A stretch of DNA of 49,538 nt from Candidatus Edwardsbacteria bacterium. GTDB taxonomy: Bacteria > Edwardsbacteria > AC1 > EtOH8. Of the stretch, positions 15,160 through 23,834 are shown piece by piece. The notes below the pieces were generated by a model. It did not search any database and was not told the DNA's origin. It worked only from the letters and a program-made list of their open reading frames with translations. Numbering within the stretch: position 1 is the stretch's first letter; every line of letters starts with the position of its first letter. The stretch is taken from assembly GCA_018821925.1 (NCBI GenBank), contig JAHJLF010000057.1:1-49538 (forward strand), given 5' to 3'. Position numbers and translations under genes: made by a program.

Positions 15160-16232
15160 TTACCCAAACGCCTTTCCAGATGTCCCACTATCAGCCGGGT
15201 GGTGTGGCCCTGGCCGTAAAGATTGGGATGGGCGGACGGCGGCTTCAAACCCGCCAGGGTTTTTAGAATGCGTTTTTTATCCGGCCCCACCAGTTGATTC
15301 CATCCGGTTTTAACCGTCTCCACCCACTCGGTCTCGTGGCGCACTGTCAAACAGGGAGTCTTAAGCAGGTAGGCCTCCTTCTGGATGCCGCCGGAATCGG
15401 TGATCACCGCATAGGCGGCTGACTGCAGGGCCAGCGACTCCCGATATCCCCGGGGCGGGATCAAAAGAATGTTCTCCGATCTTTTCAATTTATTCCAAAG
15501 CGATAATTCTTTCAGCTTCTTCTCGGTTCGGGGATGGACCGGGAAGACCGCCTTTTTCCCGGATGAGATCAGGGCCTCTATTATGGCGGATAGATTATCA
15601 GGATTGTCGGTATTCTCCGCCCGATGGATGGTCACAAACAAGTAATTTCCGGGTACTAAAAACAGCTTCTTGAGTATTTTTGCAGCCTGGTCTTTGGTTG
15701 GGAGAATATCTTTCATGGCATCGTACATGATGTCGCCCACCATGTAGAGCCCGCTGTTTATCCCCTCTTTTTTCAAATTATCCACCGCAGTTTTGGTGGA
15801 GCAGAAATGCATATTTGACAGGTGGTCGGCCACCACCCGGTTGACCTCCTCCGGCATCATGCGGTTGAAGCTGCGCATGCCGGCCTCGATATGGGCCAGG
15901 GGGATGTGCAGCTTGGCAGCGATCAGCGCCCCGGCCAGGGTGGAATTGGTGTCGCCGAAGATTATGATGGCATCGGGTTTTTGCCTGATGACCACCGGCT
16001 CCAGCTTACTCAGCATAGCGGCGGTCTGGGCTCCGTGCAGCCCGGAGCCGACCGCCAGATTAAAATCCGGCCGGGGGATGTGCAGCTCTTTAAAAAACTG
16101 CTGGGACATGCCGTAATCGTAATGCTGACCGGTGTGCACCAGGATCTCCCGGTGCTTTTTCCTGAGGGCCCGGGAAAGCGGGGCGGCCTTGATGAATTGG
16201 GGCCGGGCCCCGATGATTGTCAGAAACTTCAT
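15156..16232 (-). CDS. wecB: UDP-N-acetylglucosamine 2-epimerase (non-hydrolysing)
   Basis: This 358-residue cytoplasmic enzyme interconverts UDP-GlcNAc and UDP-ManNAc, a precursor of surface polysaccharides. The family signature is clear: IIGARPQFIKAAPL at the N-terminus, HTGQHYDYGMSQ, FGDTNST with D94, HIEAGMRSFN with E116, the PEEVNR motif at 127-132 and VTIHRAEN further on. Length is normal for WecB. It overlaps the propeller-protein gene before it and the GT4 gene after it by four bases each, so it is firmly inside the operon. It provides the sugar precursor for the neighbouring transferases, although no UDP-ManNAc dehydrogenase is present here. Confidence 0.94.
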   Translation of the reverse strand: MKFLTIIGARPQFIKAAPLSRALRKKHREILVHTGQHYDYGMSQQFFKELHIPRPDFNLAVGSGLHGAQTAAMLSKLEPVVIRQKPDAIIIFGDTNSTLAGALIAAKLHIPLAHIEAGMRSFNRMMPEEVNRVVADHLSNMHFCSTKTAVDNLKKEGINSGLYMVGDIMYDAMKDILPTKDQAAKILKKLFLVPGNYLFVTIHRAENTDNPDNLSAIIEALISSGKKAVFPVHPRTEKKLKELSLWNKLKRSENILLIPPRGYRESLALQSAAYAVITDSGGIQKEAYLLKTPCLTVRHETEWVETVKTGWNQLVGPDKKRILKTLAGLKPPSAHPNLYGQGHTTRLIVGHLERRLGK

Positions 16233-18373
16233 CTTACTATCACCAATTTGCAGATTACAGGTTTTTGTCCGGATGATTGTATGCGGCAGAGATAGATGCC
16301 GGAGGCGGGGCGACGGGAGAATCCTATGTCCGGCCGGATTGTCAGGGTATGGGCCGGGGCCGGCGGGCCGTAAAAAGTGCCGCAGGGACGGCCGTCCAGG
16401 GTATAGATATCGATCCGGGCCTCGGTCGGCAGGTTGCTGAAATAGATGTAACTGTCTTTTGCCAAGTTGAACGGATTGGGGGCGATATAAGATTGCTGGG
16501 CTGCCCGGAGGACAACATCATTATACTTGAAAAGGCTCAAGCCCTTGGCGGTGGCGATGTATATGTCGTCCCCGGTGCTGCTTCCCGGCACTGCCAGCAC
16601 CTTAATGATGCTATTGCTGATGAGTTTCGAGAAATTGTCATAGCTGTTGTCTTGGGAATAATTTTTCCACTGGCCGTCCCAGGTCAGGCAATTCAGTCCG
16701 TTATCGGTCCCGATCCAGAGGTTGTCGGACCTGTCACGAGAAAGCGAGATCACATTATTGGAGAGGATCGGCGAATTATCGGCCCGGTAATGCAGGAAAA
16801 TTTTTCCGTCATAGTAAAACAGTCCGTTGTCGGTTCCTATCCAGATGTTTCCCCTGGAATCAAGACATAGGGCGGCCACGTAGTTGCTGGCCAGACCACT
16901 GGTTGGAGACCAGTTACTCCATACGCCCTCCGGGGTTCTTCTATAAAGACCGTTATAATAGGAGCCGATCCACAGGTTCTGCTTTTTGTCCAAGAGAATG
17001 CTGATGGGGTAGAACTTGTTGGTAGGGGCATTAAAAGAACGCCAGGAGGAATCCTGTTGCGAGAAAAAACTGATAGCGTCTATTCCGTCAGGCAGGTCGT
17101 AATTTATCAAATATACCCCGCCCGGGACCGGCAGTATCTGGCCAATGTATGGGGTTGGCAAGGGATTGGGGGAAGAATAAGCAAGCCAAAGGTCATCTGG
17201 TCTTTTTACGAAAAGGCCCTGTCCCCAGGTACCCACCCACAGGCTATTATCGGTGGTTACTCCGATGAAAGAAGGTTGGTTTATTGGCCAGCCGGTGTTG
17301 GCCTGGTCCAGATAATTCCATATGTCGTCCCGGTTATAACTTATGCCCATCTGGGGATGGGCGATCCAGATCACGCCATCGCTGCCCACCGCCAGATATT
17401 TGATATTGTTATCTCTCATACAGTCAAAGGCAAAACCCTTCCAGCTTCCGCCCTCATAACGGCAGAGGCCGGTGGCACTGCCGGCCCACAACCGTTGATC
17501 CCCATCGATAGACAATGAAAGCACATTATTGCTTAAAAGTCCGGTACTTATATCGCTCAGGACGCTCTGATACCAAAGTTTTATCCCGTTATTGGTGGCA
17601 AAGAACAGGGAATCCCCGATCTGGGCGATGCTTCTAACTTGGTCGCCCAACCCCGGGATTCTCTGCCAGGTTCCGCCAACCAGCCGGGCCGCACCGTTGG
17701 CAGTGCCGATCAGGGATAGTGTATCTGTCAGCAGGATGCATCTGATATCCGATGACAAGCCATCATAGCTGGCGAAAGTTTTCCAGTTGCTGGTATCACG
17801 GATGGAATTCAAGGGTGAAACTTTTACAATGCATAAACCCTGGTCGGTGGCGATCCACAGCGAATCGTTTCGGACCGCCAGGGCCTGGGTCTGATTGCCT
17901 AATTTATATCCCTGTTGGGCCAGCAGGGAGAACCAGTTGTATCCGTCATAATAGGAAAGCGAGCCGTATCCGCCGGCAAAAATGCTTTGACCGCTGGCCA
18001 CTACGCACAGGACAGTGTCCGAGGCCAGGCCGTCGTTCCGGGAGAACACTGTCCAGGCATTGCCGGCCGAATCCAATCTGGTCAGCCCTCCGCCCAGGGT
18101 GCCGATCCACTTGTTGTGACGGGCATCCAAAGTTACCGAAGACGCCTCGATATACGGCAGGCCGTCCACGTTGGTGTAGTGTTTGATCAAGACCGTATCG
18201 CTGGATGAGAAGGAGAATATCCCGCCCGGTGTGGCTCCCCAGATGATATTGCCTCCCGGCTGGAAGGCCATCTGGGAAACATTTTTGAAATTGGTGTAGC
18301 TTATCCACTGCTGGGCCTGGGATGAAAGACAGAGGACTAGCAGGGATGATATTGTAAGGAAAGGTTTTTTCAT
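16229..18373 (-). CDS. Exported two-component-type propeller protein with C-terminal sorting-like domain
   Basis: This 714-residue protein begins with a signal peptide (MKKPFLTISSLLVLCLSSQA) and then carries many repeats of the Reg_prop type, with units such as NKWIGTLGGGLTRLD and NIWIGTDNGLFYYDG, forming one or two beta-propellers. The last 80 residues contain APNPFN, IDIYTLDGR and SGIYLCRI and end in KLVIVR, the layout of a type IX secretion C-terminal sorting domain or the related FlgD-like Ig fold. No histidine kinase or DNA-binding output domain follows, unlike hybrid two-component sensors. It is the first gene of the glycan operon and has a likely leaderless promoter. It is probably exported to the cell surface; its partner is unknown. 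Confidence 0.85.
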   Translation of the reverse strand: MKKPFLTISSLLVLCLSSQAQQWISYTNFKNVSQMAFQPGGNIIWGATPGGIFSFSSSDTVLIKHYTNVDGLPYIEASSVTLDARHNKWIGTLGGGLTRLDSAGNAWTVFSRNDGLASDTVLCVVASGQSIFAGGYGSLSYYDGYNWFSLLAQQGYKLGNQTQALAVRNDSLWIATDQGLCIVKVSPLNSIRDTSNWKTFASYDGLSSDIRCILLTDTLSLIGTANGAARLVGGTWQRIPGLGDQVRSIAQIGDSLFFATNNGIKLWYQSVLSDISTGLLSNNVLSLSIDGDQRLWAGSATGLCRYEGGSWKGFAFDCMRDNNIKYLAVGSDGVIWIAHPQMGISYNRDDIWNYLDQANTGWPINQPSFIGVTTDNSLWVGTWGQGLFVKRPDDLWLAYSSPNPLPTPYIGQILPVPGGVYLINYDLPDGIDAISFFSQQDSSWRSFNAPTNKFYPISILLDKKQNLWIGSYYNGLYRRTPEGVWSNWSPTSGLASNYVAALCLDSRGNIWIGTDNGLFYYDGKIFLHYRADNSPILSNNVISLSRDRSDNLWIGTDNGLNCLTWDGQWKNYSQDNSYDNFSKLISNSIIKVLAVPGSSTGDDIYIATAKGLSLFKYNDVVLRAAQQSYIAPNPFNLAKDSYIYFSNLPTEARIDIYTLDGRPCGTFYGPPAPAHTLTIRPDIGFSRRPASGIYLCRIQSSGQKPVICKLVIVR

Positions 18374-18379
18374 AACTGA

Positions 18380-18409
18380 ATATTACCTTAAGTAGACCTT
18401 TAAAGTCAA
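18380..18409 (-). promoter_or_regulatory. Promoter of the glycan operon, probably leaderless
   Basis: On the minus strand TTGACT (18404-18409) and TAATAT (18380-18385) are separated by 18 bases. The -10 box ends six bases before the ATG at 18373, the same geometry as the VWA promoter at 3155, and there is no ribosome binding site. Confidence 0.7.
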
Positions 18410-18507
18410 TGGTTTTGGAGCAGTTTGGTTGAGACATCTATTATTATCACTCGCCTTTATATTCTCTATTGAAATACCAAAGCCACCTGTGCTAACATAA
18501 TGATACT

Positions 18508-19686
18508 ATGTTCAAATCAGATTCTTACGACGTAATAGTGGTCGGCGGCGGGCCGGCCGGGTCCATGGCTGCCAAAGAGATAGCCCAAGCCGGGCATTCC
18601 GTCCTGATGGTGGAAAAGCACCGGGAGATCGGCATTCCGCTGTGCTGCGCCGAGGCCACCAGCCTCAGGAGCCTGGGGCTGTTCATGAAGCCCGACCCCA
18701 AGTGGGTGGCGGCGCCCATCAACGGGGCCATTCTTTATTCCCCGGACGAGACCGAAGTGGCGGTGCCCTGGGCCGAGGTGGGGGTGGTGCTGGAGCGCAA
18801 GATCTTCGACCGCCACCTGGCCGGGCTGGCCGGAGCCGCCGGGGTCGAGGTGATGGTCAACACCGAGGCGGTGGCAATCAAAATGAACGGCGAGAATGTT
18901 GAGGAAATAACATTAAGATCAGGTAATGAAACTAAACAAATAAAATGCCGGGCGGTTATCGGGGCTGACGGAGTGGAATCCCTGATCGGCGCTTGGGCCG
19001 GGATGGATACCCGGCTGGAGCCGGAACAATTTCACAGCTGTGCCCAATACCTGATGTCCAACGTGGGCGGTTCTCAGGATATGGTCCGCTTCTGGGTGGG
19101 CCGGAACATCGCCCCAGGAGGCTATCTGTGGATATTTCCCAAGGGCAACGGCCTGGCCAACGTGGGACTGGGAATAGTGGCTTCATTGGCCGGAGAGAAA
19201 AAGCCGGTGCAATACCTGGATGAATTCATCGTCAAAAATCTGCCCGGGGCCAAAGTGATCGAAGCCATGGTGGGCGGCACGCCGGCCCTGGGTTCCGATT
19301 ACCCGATGGTCAAGGGCAACGTCCTGCTGGCCGGGGATGCCGCCCGGCTGACCGATCCCCTGTCGGGTGCGGGCATCGCCATCGCCATGGCCTCGGGCAC
19401 GCTGGCCGGAAAGCTGACCGCCGAATATCTTAAGACCAACGACCTCGCACTGCTGAAAAAATACCCCAAGGAATGGTGGAGCGGGCCGTGGAAGGACCTT
19501 AAATTCCATCATCTGGTGCGGGAGGTGTTTTTGAAGCTGTCCGATCAGGAGATGGACCGGATCGCCAGACTGCTGGTCAATATCCTGGCCGGGAAAGATC
19601 CGGCCCAGATAAATCCGATAGATGTGGCCAAGACGGTCATCAAATCCGATCCGGGAATCTTATTATTGGGAAGGCACCTGCTGTGA
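18508..19686 (+). CDS. Geranylgeranyl reductase family FAD-dependent oxidoreductase
   Basis: This 392-residue flavoprotein belongs to the family that saturates isoprenoid chains of lipids, quinones or pigments. It has an N-terminal dinucleotide-binding motif (VVGGGPAGS, residues 11-19), a VEKHREIG strand end, the LCCAEA segment matching the family's cysteine motif after the first strand, and a GDAARLTDPLSGAGI FAD-binding motif near residue 280. Reduction of the menaquinone side chain or of a polyprenyl carrier is a likely role, but the substrate is not shown by sequence. A CATAAT box ends exactly six bases before the ATG and no ribosome binding site is visible, so the gene may be leaderless. 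Its 3' end overlaps the next gene by four bases. Confidence 0.87.
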   Translation: MFKSDSYDVIVVGGGPAGSMAAKEIAQAGHSVLMVEKHREIGIPLCCAEATSLRSLGLFMKPDPKWVAAPINGAILYSPDETEVAVPWAEVGVVLERKIFDRHLAGLAGAAGVEVMVNTEAVAIKMNGENVEEITLRSGNETKQIKCRAVIGADGVESLIGAWAGMDTRLEPEQFHSCAQYLMSNVGGSQDMVRFWVGRNIAPGGYLWIFPKGNGLANVGLGIVASLAGEKKPVQYLDEFIVKNLPGAKVIEAMVGGTPALGSDYPMVKGNVLLAGDAARLTDPLSGAGIAIAMASGTLAGKLTAEYLKTNDLALLKKYPKEWWSGPWKDLKFHHLVREVFLKLSDQEMDRIARLLVNILAGKDPAQINPIDVAKTVIKSDPGILLLGRHLL

Positions 19687-20720
19687 GCAAAATTACGATC
19701 GTATCCATCGCATTTCTGGCATCTCTGTTATTGATGGCAGCTGACCTGAGGGCCGGCATCTCCCAAAAATTCGACGGACGGATAGATCAGGGGCTGGAGA
19801 TCCTCTATCAGGGGGATTACGACAGCGCCCTGGTGATATTCGATTCTTTCATCCGCGACAATCCGCAGAACCCGGCCGGGTATTTCTTTAAGGCCGGGCT
19901 GTACCAGACCAGGATGTCGGCCTATGAAAGCGATTTCTGGCACAAGTATTATAAGAATTCCGTGGACAGCGCCATAATGCTCTGCGACCTGGCCCTCGAC
20001 GATGATCCCAAGGATGCCTGGGCTTATTTTGTCAGGGGCGGGAGTTTCTCCTACATCGCGGCCTGGGATGCCAAGCAGGGTAAATACCTGGCGGCCTTCC
20101 GGAACGGCCTGAAAGCGGTGTCCGATTTCAAAAAGGCCCGGGAGGCCGATCCCTCCCTGTATGACGCCTACATCGGGATAGGCTCCTATCACTATTTTCG
20201 GACCAAGGCCACCGGTTTTATAAAGTGGCTGCCCTTCATCGGAGACGACCGGGACCAGGGAATCTCGGAGATAATCACCGCCATCGAGAAGGGGCGTTAC
20301 TCCCGGGTGATGGGGCAGAACGCCCTGCTGTGGATATACACCGATTACGGAAGGGATAAAAAAGCCCTGGAGCTGGGCGGGGCTCTGGAAAAGCAGTATC
20401 CCAACAATCCCTTCTTCCACTGGGCGGTGCCGGAGGTATTGTGGCGGCAGAAAAAATGGCCGGAGGCTGAGGCCGCTTATGGCAAACTAATGAACCTGCT
20501 GGAACGCCAGAATGCCCTGAACAATTACAACAAGGTGGTGGCCTCCTATAAGCTGGCCAAGTGCTTTTTGGAGAATGGGAAATACCAGAGCGCTTACCGC
20601 GCCGCCCAGCAATCCATCAGCTATCCGCTTGACCAGAATACCGCCGGCCGGCTGGTGAACGAGCGCTGCAGGGCCCAGGAGGTGATGCTTCAGGCCGAAA
20701 AGAGAATGAAGGATAACTAG
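19683..20720 (+). CDS. Exported TPR-repeat protein
   Basis: This 345-residue protein starts at a GTG that overlaps the stop of the reductase gene (GTGA), so the two are translationally coupled. A signal peptide (SKITIVSIAFLASLLLMAADLRA) is followed by helix pairs of tetratricopeptide type, for example LEILYQGDYDSALVIFDSFI and KWPEAEAAYGKLMNLLE. Such proteins in the periplasm serve as scaffolds. No catalytic motif is seen. Its partner may be the SpoIID-like lipoprotein encoded four bases downstream, but this rests only on position. Confidence 0.75.
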   Translation: MSKITIVSIAFLASLLLMAADLRAGISQKFDGRIDQGLEILYQGDYDSALVIFDSFIRDNPQNPAGYFFKAGLYQTRMSAYESDFWHKYYKNSVDSAIMLCDLALDDDPKDAWAYFVRGGSFSYIAAWDAKQGKYLAAFRNGLKAVSDFKKAREADPSLYDAYIGIGSYHYFRTKATGFIKWLPFIGDDRDQGISEIITAIEKGRYSRVMGQNALLWIYTDYGRDKKALELGGALEKQYPNNPFFHWAVPEVLWRQKKWPEAEAAYGKLMNLLERQNALNNYNKVVASYKLAKCFLENGKYQSAYRAAQQSISYPLDQNTAGRLVNERCRAQEVMLQAEKRMKDN

Positions 20721-20724
20721 CAAT

Positions 20725-21912
20725 TTGCAAAAAAGCAATTTATTATATCTCATAACATTTTTATGCGGCATTGCAGTTTTAAGCTGTTCCCCGGTCTACC
20801 TGAGCCGCAAATCTCCGGAGGGCGAGGTACTGATAAGGATCGCCCTGCAGAGGCGCCAGCCCAAAGCAGTGGTCTACGGGTCATACAATATATCGGTATG
20901 GGATAAGAGCCACAACAGCATTATCCTGCCGGGCGAAAGCTGGAGCATTATTCCTTCGGGCTCGGGATTGACGGCTGAAACGAACAGGGGCACTGCCATC
21001 GAAGGCATCGAGGGGCGGATCCGACTGTGGTCCGCCGACGAATATTTCATCAACCAGAAGCGGGTAAAAGGCGCGGTCGAGATCCGCCGGGAGAATGACC
21101 AGGGCCTGCTGGTGATTGCCGAGATGCCGTTGGAGGAATATCTGCCGGGGGTGCTGGCCTCCGAGATAGGCGGCCTGGCTGACAAATCACCCCAGGCGGC
21201 CATGGCCCAGGCCATAATCTCCCGCAGCTACGCCTTTGCCAGGATCGGCGCCAAGCCGGAGAGCTATTACGATATCGAGGCCGGAACCTCGCATCAATGC
21301 TTTGACCTGGACAACGTGGCTTCGCCCACCGTCAAGCGGGCAGTTAATGATACCAAAGGGAAAGTGCTGACCTTCCGGGGCAGGGTGATATCGCCCAATT
21401 TTCATTCCACCTGCGGGGGCAGGACCGCCCGGCCCTCCGAGGTTTGGAACGCCAAAGATGAAGATTTCCCCTATCTGGAACCGGTGGAGGATAAATGGTG
21501 CAGCATCTCTCCGAGATATTCATGGAGCGATACCATCATGGCGGAGGAGCTGGCGGGAAAGCTTTTCCCCGGGAAGCTGTCGGTCATAAAGGATGTAAAG
21601 GTCATAGGAAGAGGAAGGTCCGGCAGAATAGCATCGCTTTCAGTTGCGACCAGCGCCGGAGATACTGTGCTGACCAAAGCGGCGGTGCGCAACGGGCTGA
21701 AGGACAAGCCCCTGCTCAGCACCTGGTTTGATCTTGAGAATATCCGCAATTTCGAGGGGAATATTGAAAAGATCATTATAAGCGGAAAAGGTTTCGGCCA
21801 CGGGGTGGGCCTGTGCCAGTGGGGGGCCATTGGGATGGCTCGGGCCGGCAAAAGCTATAAGAGCATTTTAAAACATTATTACAAAGGGGTGGAGATAGAG
21901 AGGGTATATTGA
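20725..21912 (+). CDS. SpoIID/LytB-domain lipoprotein
   Basis: This 395-residue protein starts at a TTG four bases after the TPR gene. Its N-terminus is a lipoprotein signal with a VLSC lipobox, so C21 would be lipidated. The rest is a SpoIID/LytB domain: EMPLEEYLPGVLASEIG, an AMAQAIISRSYA helix, the SPNFHSTCGGRTA motif and the closing GHGVGLCQWGAIGMA with YKSILKHYYKGV. SpoIID of Firmicutes is a lytic transglycosylase acting on denuded peptidoglycan glycan strands, and relatives in Gram-negative lineages probably bind or cleave peptidoglycan during cell-wall turnover. This is the last gene of its operon; a strong terminator follows. Confidence 0.9.
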   Translation: MQKSNLLYLITFLCGIAVLSCSPVYLSRKSPEGEVLIRIALQRRQPKAVVYGSYNISVWDKSHNSIILPGESWSIIPSGSGLTAETNRGTAIEGIEGRIRLWSADEYFINQKRVKGAVEIRRENDQGLLVIAEMPLEEYLPGVLASEIGGLADKSPQAAMAQAIISRSYAFARIGAKPESYYDIEAGTSHQCFDLDNVASPTVKRAVNDTKGKVLTFRGRVISPNFHSTCGGRTARPSEVWNAKDEDFPYLEPVEDKWCSISPRYSWSDTIMAEELAGKLFPGKLSVIKDVKVIGRGRSGRIASLSVATSAGDTVLTKAAVRNGLKDKPLLSTWFDLENIRNFEGNIEKIIISGKGFGHGVGLCQWGAIGMARAGKSYKSILKHYYKGVEIERVY

Positions 21913-21992
21913 TCAACCGCCACCGGTCTTTTTGCCGGATTATCATTGCCTGATGAAAAAGGACGTAAATATGGGTGTTTTTCAACAAATCA

Positions 21993-22022
21993 GGGCGGTT
22001 TTAAAACCGCCCCTTTTTCTTT
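21993..22022 (+). terminator. Rho-independent terminator after the SpoIID-like gene
   Basis: GGGCGGTTTT (21993-22002) pairs with AAAACCGCCC (22003-22012), and CTTTTTCTTT follows. It closes the reductase-TPR-SpoIID transcript. Confidence 0.88.
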
Positions 22023-22109
22023 AAAAATGCTTAATTTTAAGCTTGCAAATATATGGTTTATCAGTTAAACTTATTGTCTAACCGGATTATTATTCAAGGA
22101 GTTAATATA

Positions 22110-22967
22110 ATGGACTACCTAAAATTTTATGGGATGACCGACCAACCATTCTCCAACGCGCCCGACAACCGATTCTACTACGACAGCCCCCAGCATTCCA
22201 AGGCCATCCTCAAGCTGTCCCATGCCGCCGAGATGATGAAAGGCCTGGCGGTGGTTTTGGGCGATATCGGCACCGGAAAGACCACCATCTCCCGGCGAAT
22301 GCTGGAGATCCTGCCGGACGAGCAGTTCGAGACCGGCCTGCTGGTTATCGTTCACTCCGAAGTAACCCCGGGCTGGCTGATCTCCAAGATCGCCCTGCAG
22401 TTGGGGGTGGAGAAGCCGGCCGAAACCAAGGCTATGATGGTGGGCCAGCTTTACGAACAGCTGATGAAGATCTATAACGAGGGCCGCAAGGCATTGATCA
22501 TCATCGACGAAGCCAACATGCTCAAGAACAAGGAGATCATGGAGGAGATGCGGGGCCTGCTGAACATGGAGGTATCCGGCAGCATGCTGATAACCTTTCT
22601 GCTGTTCGGGCTGCCCGATCTGGAACAGTGCCTGGCCATGGATCCCCCTTTAAGGGAGCGGATAGCGGTCAAGCACAAGCTGGAGCCGCTGACCTCGGAG
22701 TCCACCCGGGGCTACATCCAGTACCGCCTGGCGGTGGTGGGCTGCCAGCACGAACTGTTCACCGATTCGGCCTACGAGTTCATCCATTTCTACTCCGACG
22801 GAAAGCCCCGCCTGATAAACACCATCTGCGATAACGCTCTGCTGGAGGGCTCCATGAGCGGCATTCAGCAGATAGACGAATCGCTGATCGAGACGGTGGT
22901 CAGCGACCTGGGCCTCAAGAGCGAGGCCGAAGAATCGGGCGGCAAGAACAAACAGCCGGTATTTTGA
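22110..22967 (+). CDS. ExeA/GspA-type AAA+ ATPase
   Basis: This 285-residue ATPase resembles ExeA/GspA, which in type II secretion helps assemble secretin rings, and TniB/MuB-like ATPases. It starts with MDYLKFYGMTDQPFSNAPD, typical of the family; Walker A is GDIGTGKT (residues 51-58), Walker B is ALIIIDEAN, and a sensor region reads LLFGLPDLEQCL before RERIAVKHKLEPL. The peptidoglycan-binding domain of ExeA is absent. I choose the ATG at 22110 because AAGGAG (22096-22101) lies eight bases before it; an in-frame ATG at 22053 lacks a site. The PHP gene follows after three bases. No other secretion genes are near, so the role is open. Confidence 0.85.
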   Translation: MDYLKFYGMTDQPFSNAPDNRFYYDSPQHSKAILKLSHAAEMMKGLAVVLGDIGTGKTTISRRMLEILPDEQFETGLLVIVHSEVTPGWLISKIALQLGVEKPAETKAMMVGQLYEQLMKIYNEGRKALIIIDEANMLKNKEIMEEMRGLLNMEVSGSMLITFLLFGLPDLEQCLAMDPPLRERIAVKHKLEPLTSESTRGYIQYRLAVVGCQHELFTDSAYEFIHFYSDGKPRLINTICDNALLEGSMSGIQQIDESLIETVVSDLGLKSEAEESGGKNKQPVF

Positions 22968-22970
22968 TCC

Positions 22971-23819
22971 ATGATCAGCCATCAATATTTTGTAGACCTG
23001 CATATCCATACGGCAGCCTCTGACGGCATCTTCACCCCGGAAGAACTGGTAAAGCAGGCTTCGCTAAAAGGGCTCAAGGCCATTGCCATCACCGACCACG
23101 ATGCCTGGGACGCCATCGGGCCGATCTCCAGCTTGGCTTTCAAGGTGGGGATCGAGGTCATCCCCGGGATAGAGCTGTCCACCAACATCGAGGGGGCCGA
23201 GATCCACATCCTGGGATACTTCATCGATTACACCCAGAGCCATTTCCGGGAGAGGGTGCTGCATTTTAAGAATGCCCGGATCGAACGGGCCCACCGGATG
23301 GTGGAGAAGCTGGCCGAGCTGGGGGTGCGCCTGGAGATCGATAGGGTGCTGGAGATCGCCGGTTCGGGCTCGGTAGGCCGGCCGCATGTGGCCCGGGCCC
23401 TGGCCGAGGAGGGCTACGTGGGCGGCACCGATGAGGCCTTCACCAGGTACCTGGGCAACGGATGCCCGGCCTATGTGCCCAAGAATTTTCTGACCCCTCA
23501 GGAGTCCTTCGACCTGGTCCATTCGGTGGGTGGGCTGGCCTTTTTTGCCCACCCCGGGATCGAGAATCGGGACGGGCTGATAGACCTGTTCGCCTCCCAA
23601 GGCCTGGACGGGCTGGAGGTGTGGCATTCCAAACATTCCAACAGCCAGGTGAAGAACTATCTGGAGATCGTCCGACAGAAGAACCTTTTGGCCTGCGGCG
23701 GCTCCGACTGCCACAGCGACAACCTGATGAACAACGGAGGCGGCTCGGTAAAAGTGCCCTACAGTGTGGTAGAGGAGATGAAACGATATCTGGCGAATAA
23801 AAAAGAAAAGCAAGCTTAG
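22971..23819 (+). CDS. PHP-domain phosphoesterase
   Basis: This 282-residue metal-dependent phosphoesterase belongs to the PHP family of 3',5'-nucleoside bisphosphate phosphatase/YciV type, which act on small nucleotides or oligoribonucleotides. Metal ligands are visible in VDLHIHTAASDG, AITDHDAW, the PGIELST glutamate, FFAHPG and CGGSDCHSD. The order of the motifs and the length match the family. It begins three bases after the ATPase stop and ends 15 bases before apgM, so all three probably form one transcript. The exact substrate cannot be read from the sequence. Confidence 0.88.
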   Translation: MISHQYFVDLHIHTAASDGIFTPEELVKQASLKGLKAIAITDHDAWDAIGPISSLAFKVGIEVIPGIELSTNIEGAEIHILGYFIDYTQSHFRERVLHFKNARIERAHRMVEKLAELGVRLEIDRVLEIAGSGSVGRPHVARALAEEGYVGGTDEAFTRYLGNGCPAYVPKNFLTPQESFDLVHSVGGLAFFAHPGIENRDGLIDLFASQGLDGLEVWHSKHSNSQVKNYLEIVRQKNLLACGGSDCHSDNLMNNGGGSVKVPYSVVEEMKRYLANKKEKQA

Positions 23820-23834
23820 CCAAGGGAGCGATAT

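Noticed and set aside
12000-16232. Genomic island inserted at the tRNA-Leu gene
   Set aside because: No integrase is present, no repeat of the tRNA 3' end is seen downstream, and the neighbouring glycan operon matches the surrounding base composition.
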